NCBI GenBank assembly: GCA_963662175.1 | Contig: OY759225.1 | Span: 2,604,001 to 2,668,000 of the forward strand | Direction of reading: 5' to 3' | Length of the DNA: 64,000 bases | Source: Aradus depressus | Lineage: Eukaryota; Arthropoda; Insecta; Hemiptera; Aradidae | In this document: positions 1 to 11,197 of the stretch, in pieces | Layout: each line of letters opens with the position of its first letter | How positions within the stretch are numbered: the first letter of the stretch is position 1 | The notes under the pieces: generated by a model | Told to the model about the DNA's origin: nothing | What the model saw: the letters and a program-made list of their open reading frames with translations, nothing else | The model's database searches: none | Program-made: the position numbers and the translations under genes

Positions 1-1
1 A

Positions 2-463
2 AAATATCTCGGTTTACACATGGACACAAGACTTACATGACACAGCCACATCTCAACAAAACTAACACAAGCATATCAAAGACTCTCACAACTTTATCCA
101 CTCATTAACCGCAACACTCCACTCCGCCCAAATTGCATCAAAATCTTGTACACATCACTATTACGTCCACTACTAACATATGCTTGCCCAATATGGTACA
201 GTGCAAGCAAAACAGTAAAACGAAAATTACAATCATTCCAAAACAAAACCCTCCGCATAGGTCTCAACGCACCGTGGTTCGTGAGAGGCAGTATAATTCA
301 TAAAGAGCTGGACATAGCTGCCATGGACACCGTCCTGCGATTTCTGACTGAGACGTTCCTCCAGAACCTGCCGCTCAGCTCTGGAGCTGTCCACTACAAT
401 ATTGGACAGCCCACCGCACATCCCCGACTGCCATCCAGACTCCCTCAGCACATTTTAGCTTAG
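2..463 (+). pseudogene. Jockey-type LINE reverse transcriptase C-terminus, cut by window edge
   Basis: The frame starting at base 2 reads YLGLHMDTRLT, an in-frame TGA at 38-40 where a tryptophan is expected, then HSHISTKLTQAYQRL and runs on to a TAG at 461-463. The order YLG-h-DxRLTW, then LLRPLLTYACPIW, then KRKLQSFQNKTLRIGLNAPW is the post-catalytic thumb region of Jockey-clade non-LTR reverse transcriptases, which copy element RNA into DNA at a nicked target. The catalytic core lies left of the window, so length cannot be judged. The internal stop makes this copy dead. Jockey clade is inferred from motif order; another related LINE clade is possible. Confidence 0.8.
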
Positions 464-610
464 ATTTTAGTTTCATTTATCATTATTATTATTATTGTTT
501 TTTTTTTGGTATTTTTTTCTGTATTTTGTCATTTTTGTGAAAGGCTCTTGAATGCCCGCCCAAATAAATTACTTTCTTCTCTGTTTATTCAGAAAGTATA
601 TAAATAAAAA
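464..610 (+). other. 3' untranslated tail of the Jockey-type LINE
   Basis: T-rich sequence with ATT runs follows the stop codon, then two AATAAA-like signals near 563 and 602. No clean poly(A) tail is left. This is inferred to be the 3' end of the preceding element. Confidence 0.45.
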
Positions 611-859
611 ATTCAAGCTGGACTTTGATTTAAAAATGTCTTTCACAACTTAACGCTTCAGGTGGAAAAAAAAAAAAAGTTTTAGTTCCAGGTCTAACTC
701 AAGAACAAATGAACGGATATTCATGAAACTTGATAAAATAAAGTTCATTTTTTCCGGCATTTCTTCCAGAGGTGTCTTCATTTTTTTCTTTTTTGACAAT
801 ATTTCGGGTCACTTTCATGTCCCTTCTTCCGGTTCAGCTTTTCAGCCAAATGGGTTAAA

Positions 860-940
860 CAGAATGATGGTTTAAAGGGAGAGCGTAAACTTAATATATT
901 AGAATATGATTTGGGGAAGTACATTGCAGATGATTAAGTG
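860..940 (+). repeat. PG repeat, right-end fragment
   Basis: Contains GGGAGAGCGTAAACTTAA and GGGGAAGTACATTGC, the conserved right end of the poly(G)-bearing dispersed repeat found some twenty times in the window. It lies inside the intron just downstream of the how exon. Confidence 0.55.
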
Positions 941-971
941 GCAACAATAATATTATGGAAAAGAGACTCAC

Positions 972-1105
972 ATCTGGATGGTCTTTGACGGGTACGAACA
1001 CTTTCTCTGTGAGCGTCATCGTCTCTCCGTCAGGTTCAGGAAGGACCAACGGCTCCTTCTTCACACCATCCACCTGAAATAGACTCGATCGAACTCGGCC
1101 GATTT
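972..1105 (-). CDS. how: Internal exon of Held out wings/Quaking-type STAR RNA-binding protein
   Basis: Read on the minus strand, the exon starts after a T-rich tract ending TTTCAG and ends at a consensus GTGAGT donor (971-966). It encodes IGRVRSSLFQVDGVKKEPLV, then LPEPDGETMTLTEK, then VFVPVKDHPD; two leading bases complete a split codon, probably Glu. This is the QUA1-to-KH junction and first KH strand of STAR proteins. The VDGVKKEPL and EKVFVPVKDHPD segments resemble insect How more than vertebrate QKI. STAR proteins bind RNA as dimers and control splicing, stability and translation. The exon is 134 nt, entering in phase 1 and leaving in phase 0, so the next exon should begin FNFVGRI; it is not in the window. 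No other how exon was recognised. Confidence 0.87.
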
Positions 1106-1206
1106 CTGAAACAAAACAGCAAAAACATTAAATATTTAATTTCAAAAAAACGCTCACATTTAGTTTACAAATATATTGGACAACAAAATGATATTAAAGT
1201 GCATTA

Positions 1207-1463
1207 TAACCCGGCTGAGGCTCTTAGTTTATTTCATCTGGGAGGTAAAATAAACTTAAGCACGCCGTCCTTCGGATGGGACGTTAAGCCCCTGTACGAT
1301 ATCAGGTACTCGTTAAAGACCCCTGCCCTAGGTGAATAAAAATTTTGGGTAGGCAACATTTAGGACGCCACAGTAGAGTCGGGCTCATGTCCACCAGAGT
1401 GACATAGTAGTAGGCAAATTGACCTCGTAGTTAAAGCCCGGGCCTGAGTCATAATAACTAACT
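1207..1463 (+). repeat. tRNA-SINE family S1, 5'-truncated copy
   Basis: Starts inside the B box (AACCCGGC), then has the S1 body: GTCCTTCGGATGGGACGTTA, CAGGTACTCGTTAAAGACCC, GGGCTCATGTCCACCAGAGT, CCCGGGCCTGAGTCATAA. Ends in ACTAA-type tail bases. Confidence 0.85.
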
Positions 1464-1673
1464 ATAATTAAATATCTTTCGCAATGGGAAAATAAAAAAA
1501 ATAATGTGCCACACAACTTGAAACATTGGTTAACAAATCTACCAACAACTCGGTAGATAGCTAACAGCTCCATGGCAGCACTGTCGAGTTGATAGTTCCA
1601 TCTAGTGGTTGATCCAGTAATTATAACTACACTATACCCGACAGAACAGAAGCTCAGTCAACAGACCAGCAGA

Positions 1674-1984
1674 GGGCGCCGGTAGCTCTGAGGTAACGTA
1701 CTTGACTACTGAGCTCAAGAACGCGGGTTCGAAACCCGGCCGAGGCCTTTAGATTATTTTATCTGGAAGGTAAAAAAAACCTTCGTACGGTTTGTTAAGC
1801 GATGTTCCCGAGCCTGTACGATGTCATTCGTTAATGACCCTGTGTGAATAAAAATTTAGGGTAGGCAAAATTTAGGACTCCCACAGTAGTGTCGGTCTCA
1901 TGTCCACCAGAGTGACGAAACAGCGCTCTGGTAGTAGGCGATATGACCTCGAAAAGCCCAGGCAAGAGTCACAATATCTAACTA
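1674..1984 (+). repeat. tRNA-SINE family S1, near full length
   Basis: Complete head GGGCGCCGGTAGCTC (A box) and GGTTCGAAACCC (B box), followed by a diverged S1 body with small deletions and an ACTA-type tail. It lies about 210 bp after another S1 copy in the same orientation. Confidence 0.88.
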
Positions 1985-2179
1985 TTAATTAATCTGATGA
2001 TGATTACGTGCGATATCCGCACAAAAAATAAAAAGCTTATCCTCCTACCCACTTTCGCAACTTGAAAATATTGTTCGAATGATCTCCTTTATATATTATA
2101 TTGTAACTCTAACGAAAAAATGTAGAGAATTTAAAAAATATATAAAATAGAAATGTATATCTATCATGATGATTATGTA

Positions 2180-2660
2180 TCCTAAAATCTATCATTCCAG
2201 GAAAATTTAAAATACGAAGTTTCATTAAAATATATTCAGCCATTTACAGGTAATGATGGGATAATAGTCACTAAAACTAAAAACCTCTTGTATGAAGTTA
2301 GTTTGACCTGAAAAGGATAAAACCTTAATAGTTGTCAATTACACCCAATGTCCAAACAGCTTCCCGCTTATAGTTGTATTTATAAGGATATTGACTAATA
2401 AAGTATCGGAAGTAAGTGTTGTAAATAACAACAATCCGTTAGATGATTATTGTTAGGAAGATGGACACAATGGGACAATGAGGACTTTGGTGTTATGAGC
2501 AGGGAGACACATGACCCAGAAGACAGACAATGTTGGATCGATGGATCGCCCGCACAATCCACACCCATCCCATCAGCACTCAATTAGAAATCAAATCAAG
2601 ACAACTCTCTATAGAATGGTAGGAAGCTGGGATGCCAAGCTGCACCAATACTCCAGTAGT
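2180..2660 (+). repeat. Dispersed repeat D, copy 1
   Basis: About 450 bp matching, in reverse complement, the segment at 20085-20520. Shared blocks include GATCGATGGATCGCCC, GGACAATGAGGACTTTGGTG and CTATAGAATGGTAGGAAGCT. There is no coding capacity and the ends are not defined. One end shows a TATAAATA plus CTGT pattern of the kind seen near Helitron 5' ends, but this is not proof of class. Confidence 0.7.
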
Positions 2661-3118
2661 CCTGTGATGAGTAGAAAGATGGTATACCTCGTCTGGCGGG
2701 CAGGAAGTGAGTCTGGAAGAGGGTGGGTTCTGAAGTGTCGGACCACTGGAAACTGGATGTCGCCTGGGTCATACATATAATTAGCCAAATAACGTCACTC
2801 CCATCTGCATAGAACCCCCCCATGTACAGTCACATCTCTCCTCTCAATAGCGTTTGCTTTTTGTACTCCAGAAATAGCGTCCTCTTTGAGTACAGTCCAC
2901 TTCCAAGCTTACTTTTAATTGAAGTTTGAACCTTAAAAGTTTAAACATAAAAAAAAAGGCGGTGAATCACATTTAAGGTGGAAGTTAACAGGGTTTCTGA
3001 GTTGAGCGCCCCTCCTATGATCTGAAGAATAGAAAATACCTCAGACAGACAGTCAGACACCTGGACGCACAGCAGTGCGGAAAAACCTCTTGCATGTTTT
3101 GAGGGTTGGACATTCAGA
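2661..3118. other. Unassigned intergenic/intronic stretch
   Basis: No convincing gene, RNA or repeat. Open frames here lack splice or protein signatures. Confidence 0.4.
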
Positions 3119-3573
3119 ATCTAACCTCCTGGCCCAGACAGGACCCACCTAACCTCCTGGCCCAGACAGGACCCAGCTAACCTCCTGGCCCAGACAGGAC
3201 CCAGCTAACCTCCTGGCCCAGACAGGACCCACCTAACCTCCTGGCCCAGACAGGACCCAGCTAACCTCCTGGCCCAGACAGGACCCAGCTAACCTCCTGG
3301 CCCAGACAGGACCCACCTAACCTCCTGCCCCAGACAGGACCCAGCTTACCTCCTGGCCCAGACAGGCGCCAGTTAACCTCCTGGCCCAGACAGGACCCAG
3401 CTAACCTCCTGGCCCAGACAGGACCCAGCTAACCTCCTGGCTCAGACAGGAGCCAGCTAACCTCCTGGCCCAGGCAGGACCCAGTTAACCTCCTGGCCCA
3501 GACAGGACCCGGTTAACCTCCTGGCCCAGACAGAACCCAGCTAACCTCCTGGCCCAGACAGGACCCAGCTAAC
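3119..3573. repeat. 28-bp minisatellite, about 16 copies
   Basis: Direct tandem repeats of a 28-bp unit beginning CTAACCTCCTGGCCCAGACA and ending GGACCCAG. Copies differ by single substitutions (ACCCACC, GCGCCAGTT, CCCGGTT). It is GC-rich against an AT-rich background. Confidence 0.95.
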
Positions 3574-4547
3574 CCCTACATGTTAGCCGACACACATCCC
3601 AACTGTGACATTACAATTTCACGGATCACTTCACGTTTTTTTACAGTTAGACGCGGTACTGTACTAATCTTGCTTCTCTTCACGTTAAACAGCTTTCCGC
3701 TAATTATACCAGGATATTTGAATCAAACCCAATTATCTTCAGAAAGTTCCATTTTTCAGGAGACAGATAGACATGAGTTCTACTTTCCTAGATGTATGAA
3801 GAAGTTATGTAATCGCTGAAAATTTCGATGTTGAGTTTTTATCAGAATTTCATTTTTCCGTTCCCCTGATTCCAAATATGAAAAAAAAAGTCGTCGGTGC
3901 AAAGCAAACTATCAATTTGGTTTAAAATCAATATCTGTCTTATTCAGAGACTTCTGAGACCTCACACTAAATTTCGTGTTGATACGTTTATAGCAATAAC
4001 AATTATTGTTTTGTGTTGAGTCGCCTCATCCAAACCCGTCTCCTTCGGCCGATCGGCTGGTTTGATCTGAACTTGTGGACGTGTCCAAAACTATGTCCCA
4101 ACAATACAGTAAACAACTGTTCAATTCAACAACTTCGAAAATATGTTCAAAAGTAACATTAGTTATATTAACAATGAATCGAATATGAATTCATAGGCGA
4201 GAAACAATGGCCCTATAAAGTGAGCCGACATTTAACTGCCAGTTAAATTAATCAATAGACGGAACATAAGTTGATTACCGGGTGCAACGCATAGGGGATG
4301 TTAATTCATAGTGGCGAGTGTGGATGCGGGTGCATGCGTTCAACACAGAGGCATCCCTTAATTCTTGGGGTGGGGGGGGGGGGGGGGGGGGGGGGGCTAT
4401 CTAGGGGGAGAGTGACGGTGGGGAGGGGGGGATTCAACTAACCCTCACTCATGCCTGGCCAGTATTTAGTGTTGAGCTCTCATCAAGAAAATTATGTTAC
4501 ATAAAATAAATAAATATAAAATTAATAATTATTAAATAAACAAATTA
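3574..4547. other. Unassigned stretch with a 26-bp poly(G) run
   Basis: Contains PG-like traces near 3830-4000 and a poly(G) run at about 4371-4396 next to a GGGGAGAG-rich patch. No gene was recognised. Confidence 0.4.
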
Positions 4548-4622
4548 AATTGCCTACCACATTTCTTGTAGAAATTATAGCTTGATTTCTACAGTAATTT
4601 CCGAAAAGGGCCTTAAAAAATA
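4548..4622 (-). repeat. Fragment of dispersed repeat C
   Basis: In reverse complement, TTTCTACAGTAATTTCCG and AAAGGGCC are the terminal part of the repeat C copies at 16235-17110 and 48765-49375. Confidence 0.5.
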
Positions 4623-4629
4623 TCAAACC

Positions 4630-4829
4630 CATCCTTCGGATGGGACGTTACGCGATGATCCCGAGCCATGACGATGTCAGGTACTCGTTAAAGACCCCTG
4701 CCCTAATTTAGGACTCCCACAGTAGAGTCGGGCTCATGTCCACCAGAGTGATGAAAGAGCGGCTCTGGTAGAAGGCGATATGACCTCGTAGTTAAAGCCC
4801 GGGCATGAGTCATAAAACCTAAACCTATT
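4630..4829 (+). repeat. tRNA-SINE family S1, 5'-truncated copy
   Basis: Begins at CCTTCGGATGGGACGTTA and continues to CCCGGGCATGAGTCATAA with a CCTAAACCTA tail. It lacks the tRNA-like head and the segment between GCCCTA and TTTAGGACTC. Confidence 0.88.
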
Positions 4830-4889
4830 ATTAATAATTACAATTTGTGTAATTTTATACATCACAGAGCTTTTCAGCAAAAATTTAGT

Positions 4890-5300
4890 TAATTTTTTTA
4901 CTTCTCCAGCTATGGAATGTAGTATAGGGAAAGTTATGAAATCTGTCAAAAATTCGATCTTGCATTTTCAAAGGAATTTCAAGTTTTCTGACCTCCTCTT
5001 TCCAAAAATGAGAAGAAAAACAGTCAATGAATTAGGGGCTATGTACTTCCCCAGAACGAAATAACCGTGTTTTTGCTCTTCATCTAAATCGGGCGTTTTG
5101 GATTAAAATAAGTAGTTGACTTACTACTACCCAATTTCGTGACGATACATTCGTTACATCGGCAGTTAATAGGCTATTTGACTTGAGCCCCCCACCCCCC
5201 CCCCCCCCCTATTTATCTGAAAATTAATAGGTGTTATCTTTGGAGTTTTGAATTTATATATAAAATTACCTGTCGATACATTTATTAACTAATAACTTCC
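4890..5300. repeat. PG repeat, two fragments in opposite orientation
   Basis: A plus-oriented left end (TTTTTACTTCTCCAGC near 4894) meets a minus-oriented right end (TGTACTTCCCCAGAACG near 5041). The latter carries a C tract near 5191-5210 and CATCGGCAGTTA. This is a nested or palindromic arrangement of the same family. Confidence 0.65.
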
Positions 5301-5493
5301 TTTTCACTTTATATACGATAAAAAGTTTTTTTTTTTTCTTAAACGCCCTTGAAAAAGAGGAATAGGAGATACTTATGTATGCAGAGTGTTATGTAAACAA
5401 ACTTCCAAATGTGTTAGGGAAGATACTTGTGGTAGAGTAATTCAATGAAGTGTCGTAAACAGACCAGAGACTAGGTCAGCCAGTAGAACAGAC

Positions 5494-6246
5494 TAGGGGT
5501 GGGCGATAGTCTAGATCGATAACTATCGATAGTATCGATAATTCAGTAAGTTGATGCTTTTCTTGCAAAATACTTTCCAATTCCAACATTATATTATAAT
5601 ATGACTATTTTATTTTTATTTTTTCTTGTACATCTACCTAATTTAAATTATTCTATGTTATGGAGGATGAAAGGGGAATAAAAATATCAATCGAATAAGT
5701 GATTGTTCTTTCAAATCGAACTTTTATTTTATGCAAATAACATTTTCTGTGAAAAATAATCGTATTAAGTATAGATAATCAAAAAACAATCAAGTAGGTA
5801 CAAAGGCATTAGATAAAATACTTTTGTAAACTTTATGGTACAGTAGACAGTGATCCAGCTTCTGACGTGGGTTGTTTGGTCTTGGGGGCCGGTTTATAAG
5901 TCTCTTGGTGGCGTCTCAAGAGGTGATCCCTTAAATTGGATCTGTTCAGCCCTCTATAATAGAATTGCATTGGTTTTGTGTTCACAAGTGGCAAGCGTTC
6001 ATTCAAAATATTCAAATATTTTGAAGAAAACAGTCTGTTTCCGATCAAAGTTGATTAAATGAGTTGAAAAGTTACGCAACTTTTTTAATAATATATAAGA
6101 TCACTTCGATAAATTTCTTTTTTTTTGTAGTTTTTTTATTAATTTTTTATTCAAAACCTATCCCTTGTAATGAAGGAAAAGTAATAGTCACTTGGACTAT
6201 CGATAATCACAAATATCAGTAGTACTATTAACTATCGCCCATCCTA
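5494..6246. mobile_element. Non-autonomous hAT-superfamily DNA transposon
   Basis: The ends are inverted: TAGGGGTGGGCGATAGT at the left and ACTATCGCCCATCCTA at the right, differing by one short indel. The element is flanked by 8-bp direct repeats, GAACAGAC (5486-5493) and GAACAGGC (6247-6254), the duplication length diagnostic of hAT. Sub-terminal ATCGATA palindromes resemble those of the second hAT element at 25937-26684. At 753 bp it is far below a transposase-coding hAT (typically 2.5 kb or more), so it must have moved in trans. A short remnant of a zinc-finger-like reading frame lies inside on the minus strand. Confidence 0.87.
5833..6048 (-). pseudogene. Possible remnant of a hAT BED-type zinc-finger region
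   Basis: A 71-residue minus-strand frame inside the hAT element reads NRSNLRDHLLRRHQETY near its middle. The H-x4-H spacing in SNLRDHLLRRH is what BED fingers of hAT transposases show, but the cysteine pair is not visible and the upstream residues do not form a domain. It is probably the deletion-joined remains of an ancestral transposase. The link to hAT rests on the flanking terminal repeats more than on the peptide. Confidence 0.4.
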
Positions 6247-6574
6247 GAACAGGCATCCACCTCGTCACGGAGCGGCTTGTCTGGAACATGGTACTGCTCA
6301 TCGCTCGCTCGCTACAATGGACAACACTGATCAACTTGAGGATCATGACAAAGTTTGTTTCACTCAAATCGTCCGGGGGGGGGGGGGGGGGGGGGGTGCA
6401 CCGTGGTTCATTCTTAAAATAAAAAATAATATAACTATTTTTTTTCAATACGTAACTGTTTTTTTAATTTAAAAAAAAAATCATCGATGAATCATTTGTC
6501 CTACCTCCAAAAACAATCGATCATTTGGGCAAAAAATCAATAGTTCACTTACATATGGACTTAAATGTACTAAA

Positions 6575-6725
6575 TTTAGTGTCGATAAATACCTACATTA
6601 CATGGACAGTTACTGAAGTGTTTGTGTCGCACCCACTCCTTAATTCCCCCCCCCCCCCCCCCTCCCCAGGTCCCTTTGGCCGACTTCGTGGAAAATTAGT
6701 AGTCCTTATGGATTTTTGGTTTTTT
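6575..6725 (-). repeat. PG repeat fragment with C tract
   Basis: A C tract near 6647-6662 followed by CCTTTGGCCGACTTCGTGG and AATTAGTAGTCCTTATGG matches the core of the PG family. A separate long G run lies at about 6375-6396, upstream of this fragment. Confidence 0.5.
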
Positions 6726-7396
6726 AGTTACTAAAGTCATCGTGTTAATTTAAAAAATAAAGTAAATATACTAATGAGCCAGGGAAATTGAATATTGCAG
6801 GAAAATTGTGAAAATAAAAGAAAGTAAACCCAGTATTTTCTATAAGGTTGTGTTTCCAGAATGGACAAGAAACTGTCATATTAGCCCCATTCTTTTCACT
6901 TGACATATAAAAGCCATTTGGCATTTGAACTTTCTCACCCCTCACTATAACATTTTTTACAGTAACTATCATTCCCACACATAATATTTATTATAGCTGT
7001 ACACACCTATGTCACATTGTACTATGACATGTCTATAAGATATATCATTGTGAAAAAAAATAATAAAAGTAAATAAAATAAAAATACTATAATAATCATT
7101 ATATTTTATTACCAACCATGAATCCATGGATTGGCAAATCTTAGAGATATACTACCATGTACTAGTTTGTACTATTAAATATTTCTTTTAAATGTTTATT
7201 TATAGTTTTGAAACAAAATAACGTAATAAATTAAAAAGAGAAAAAGGAGAGACGTGACAAGACCGAAGAGTGAAGGAACATGTGAACCAAAGACAACGTA
7301 CTATCCCAGTACGAATTAATCAATTATAGTTTCGCTCTGCCTCTAAGACCAATCTACAGTTTTGGCGAAAAATCAATATTTGACTCATGTGCTTAA
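6726..7396. other. Unassigned AT-rich stretch
   Basis: AT-rich sequence. A PG right-end scrap lies near 7299-7375 (CAGTACGAATTAATCAATTA). Nothing else was recognised. Confidence 0.35.
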
Positions 7397-8042
7397 CACC
7401 ACCTTAACAAAAATCTCATCCCTTTAAAAAACGAAGTTCGCTATCTAGGCCTCATACTCGACAAACGACTAACTTGGAATCCTCATATGAGACTGAAAGG
7501 ACAAGACATGAACAGACGTTATAAACTTTTACTAAGACTACTAGACAAAAGATCCAAATTAACTTTGAAAACAAAACGACTTATATACAACGCAATACTC
7601 AAACCTATGTGGACTTACGCACTTGAACTCTGGGATTCTGCCAAGGCTTCCAATCCTTTCAATGCAAAATCCTTCGTAAATTAGCCAATGCTCTTTATTA
7701 CGTCTCCAACAACACTCTTCACACTGACCTTACATACCTTTCGTCACTGAAGTCGCTAAATCCAAATATAAAAAATTATTCCCCCTTTTTAGTTCTCACA
7801 ATAATCCTCTAGTCCGTGCCCTCCATTTTGCCATACTTCCTCCACGACGGCTTAAGCGTCAATGGCCTAGAGACCTCCTGAGCATCAGCAGTGACAGATA
7901 ACAGTGATTAGGGAGTGTCACCACTGGGTGATTTCTCCCCTCATGACATTTTGACAATGCCATTACCTCTTTATTACCACATTTACTTGTATTTATTTGT
8001 ATACAGTTGTAAATAGCTATTTGTAAGAAAAAAAAAAAAAAA
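7397..8042 (+). pseudogene. 5'-truncated Jockey-type LINE with poly(A) tail
   Basis: Reading starts at LNKNLIPLKNEVRYLGLILD, then KRLTWNPHMR and LLRLLDKRSKLTLKTKRLIY, then NAILKPMWTYALELWDSAKA. The frame shifts near 7650, continuing as QCKILRKLANALYYVSNNTL, and shifts again near 7745 into LVRALHFAILPPRRLKRQWP ending at about 7900. This is the same post-catalytic RT region as the element at the window start, but a distinct family. A roughly 130-bp 3' UTR ends in A15 (8028-8042). 5' truncation plus poly(A) is the hallmark of target-primed reverse transcription. Two frameshifts make it dead. Confidence 0.85.
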
Positions 8043-8160
8043 GTCGATAGGTACATTATTTACATCGGCAGTTATTGGGATTTCGATTACAAAAATGAAA
8101 AATAAATTCCCTCATGTTTGTGTTACTTTGAACGTGATAACTGCTGAGAGTCCCGGTCTA
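8043..8160. repeat. PG repeat scrap downstream of LINE tail
   Basis: TACATCGGCAGTTATTGGG and neighbouring bases match the PG family core, so the LINE may have inserted into a PG copy. Confidence 0.4.
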
Positions 8161-9160
8161 AGTCAATGATTGATTAAAACAGTCCACTTATGTTAGAGGG
8201 AGAGTGGGGACTTAGTTGGCTGGGGAAGTAAAGTCGGGAAACATGGAATTCCAGTGAAAACTTTGTATAGCTGGAAATGTTAAGATGTAAACCACTCATC
8301 TCACCAGTGAGTATTATTTCTATTTTTTGTTGTATATTTTTGGCATCCTCGCAACATATTTTCGCCCCTTCTCCCCTTGTCATCATGATTTTTGACATGA
8401 GTACTAAATCATAACAACATTGAATATACGATTTTTTTTTTTTTATAAATAATTATATTTTGTAACCCTATTTACAGTTTTTAGTTTAACTTTCAAATAT
8501 TTCTTTTCTTAGTAATTTTTTAAAAACAGCGATGACCATGTTCCCTTTTCGAGTCGGGTATCATCTTTCGTACATTTGTAAAGCTTCACGTTAGTTTTTG
8601 AAGTTTTAAGGCATTCTATAACTTGAAGTACAACGAATTTTTTATAGCGAGTTCAACACTTTTTTCAAGGATTGTTGAGATGAAAGGATCCTCAAAAAAG
8701 CAAAAACAAAAGAAAATATCCACGAGAACGACGTTTTAGAGAGAGGGCGGAAACATATTTGTGAGCCGAGGTGTAGCCTCAAATGTAGAGATCGAAGAAC
8801 CCTGAAAACAGCAACAACAGAAGTTAAGGACACGGGCCTGACTCCGTGGAGCCGAGTGCGGAGGGTAGGAAATACGAAGAATATGTGCCACAAGGACCAC
8901 ACCCAGATACTATATTTCTTCTTCGGCTATTTTCTTTAGAACCAACCACAACGAATTTTCATCTTAATTTATGGTTGACTGTGATCGTATCTGGTTGAAA
9001 CCTCTCTGCGGAAATTCCTACATTAACGTGTTTTCAAAGACTATTGAGACAACACCCAAATTCAAACGTAAGTTTCTGCTCTCCTAATAAACCTTGGAAA
9101 TTTTTATTTCCTTTAACTTACGTTTTGAGAGTCCTTCCTTTTTTACGTTTTGAGAGTCCT
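8161..9160. other. Stretch with a weak repeat related to 27195-27325
   Basis: Around 8725-8775, ACGTTTTAGAGAGAGGGCGG and TTTGTGAGCCG resemble two tandem-like blocks at 27205-27325. The last 70 bp duplicate CGTTTTGAGAGTCCTT just before the satellite. No gene was seen. Confidence 0.35.
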
Positions 9161-10840
9161 TTGACCCCTGAATTTGGGTCTACACTCCGACTTACATGTT
9201 TTGACCCCTGAATTTGGGTCTACACTCCGACTTACATGTTTTGACCTCTGAATTTGGGTCTACATTCCGACTTACATGTTTTGACCCCTGAATTTGGGTC
9301 TACACTCCGACTTACATGTTTTGACCCCTGAATTTGGGTCTACACTCCGACTTACATGTTTTGACCCCTGAATTTGGGTCTACACTCCGACTTACATGTT
9401 TTGACCCCTGAATTTGGGTCTACACTCCGACTTACATGTTTTGACCCCTGAATTTGGGTCTACACTCCGACTTACATGTTTTGACCCCTGAATTTGGGTC
9501 TACACTCCGACTTACATGTTTTGACCCCTGAATTTGGGTTTACACTCCGACTTACATGTTTTGATCCCTGAATTTGGGTCTACACTCCGACTTACATGTT
9601 TTGACCCCTGAATTTGGGTCTACACTCCGACTTACATGTTTTGACCCCTGAATTTGGGTCTACACTCCGACTTACATGTTTTGACCCCTGAATTTGGGTC
9701 TACACTCCGACTTACATGTTTTGACCCCTGAATTTGGGTTTACACTCCGACTTACATGTTTTGATCCCTGAATTTGGGTCTACACTCCGACTTACATGTT
9801 TTGACCCCTGAATTTGTGTCTACACTCCGACTTACATGTTTTGACCCCTGAATTTGGGTCTACACTCCGACTTACATGTTTTGACCCCTGAATTTGGGTC
9901 TACACTCCGACTTACATGTTTTGACCCCTGAATTTGGGTTTACACTCCGACTTACATGTTTTGATCCCTGAATTTGGGTCTACACTCCGACTTACATGTT
10001 TTGACCCCTGAATTTGTGTCTACACTCCGACTTACATGTTTTGACCCCTGAATTTGGGTCTACACTCCGACTTACATGTTTTGACCCCTGAATTTGGGTC
10101 TACACTCCGACTTACATGTTTTGACCCCTGAATTTGGGTCTACACTCCGACTTACATGTTTTGACCCCTGAATTTGGGTCTACACTCCGACTTACATGTT
10201 TTGACCCCTGAATTTGGGTTTACACTCCGACTTACATGTTTTGATCCCTGAATTTGGGTCTACACTCCGACTTACATGTTTTGACCCCTGAATTTGGGTC
10301 TACACTCCGACTTACATGTTTTGACCCCTGAATTTGGGTCTACACTCCGACTTACATGTTTTGACCCCTGAATTTGGGTCTACACTGCGACTTACATGTT
10401 TTGACCCCTGAATTTGGGTTTACACTCCGACTTACATGTTTTGATCCCTGAATTTGGGTCTACACTCCGACTTACATGTTTTGACCCCTGAATTTGTGTC
10501 TACACTCCGACTTACATGTTTTGACCCCTGAATTTGGGTCTACACTCCGACTTACATGTTTTGACCCCTGAATTTGGGTCTACACTCCGACTTACATGTT
10601 TTGACCCCTGAATTTGGGTCTACACTCCGACTTACATGTTTTGACCCCTGAATTTGGGTCTACACTCCGACTTACATGTTTTGATCCCTGAATTTGGGTC
10701 TACACTCCGACTTACATGTTTTGACCCCTGAATTTGTGTCTACACTCCGACTTACATGTTTTGACCCCTGAATTTGGGTCTACACTCCGACTTACATGTT
10801 TTGACCCCTGAATTTGGGTCTACACTCCGACTTACATGTA
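9161..10840. repeat. 40-bp satellite, 42 copies, with higher-order structure
   Basis: Forty-two head-to-tail copies of a 40-bp unit (TTGACCCCTGAATTTGGGTC then TACACTCCGACTTACATGTT) with almost no length variation. Marker variants recur: GGGTT ending at 9540, 9740, 9940, 10220, 10420; GATCCCTG at 9563, 9763, 9963, 10243, 10443, 10683; TTTGTGTC at 9813, 10013, 10493, 10733. The spacings of 200, 240 and 280 bp show 5-, 6- and 7-unit blocks were amplified, so this array grew by recent unequal exchange or replication slippage of multimers. There are no unique spacers, so it is not CRISPR-like. Confidence 0.97.
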
Positions 10841-10995
10841 ATTTTTCGCTCTACCTTTAAACCGTCAGCCTCCTTTAAATGGTGGACATGTTTTTGCTCT
10901 TTTGAGGGTCCTCCGATCTCAGAAACTCACTAAACTGTCTTCCCATTTCGTCTTAAGAAAGGCCATTACTTCTTAGGGTCATTCTTCACAAACCA

Positions 10996-11197
10996 TAAGC
11001 ACGTCGTCCTTCGGATAGGACGTTAAGCGATGGTCCCGAGCTTGTACGATGTCAAATACTCATTTAAGACCCCTATCCTACATAGGTAAATAAACAATTT
11101 AGGAAGTAGAGTCGGGCTCATGTCCACCAGATAGACGAAAGAGCGTTCTGGTAGTAGGCGATATGACCTCGTTGTTAATCCCCTGGCATGAATCATG
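10996..11197 (+). repeat. tRNA-SINE family S1, truncated copy
   Basis: Starts at AAGCACGTCGTCCTTCGGAT and runs to TGGCATGAATCATG. It lacks the head and part of the middle. Confidence 0.82.

Noticed and set aside
5255..5285. Recursive splice site on the minus strand at TTACCTG
   Set aside because: The would-be acceptor lacks a pyrimidine tract.
9161..10840. CRISPR array
   Set aside because: Regular 40-bp units without unique spacers in a eukaryotic intron; it is a satellite.
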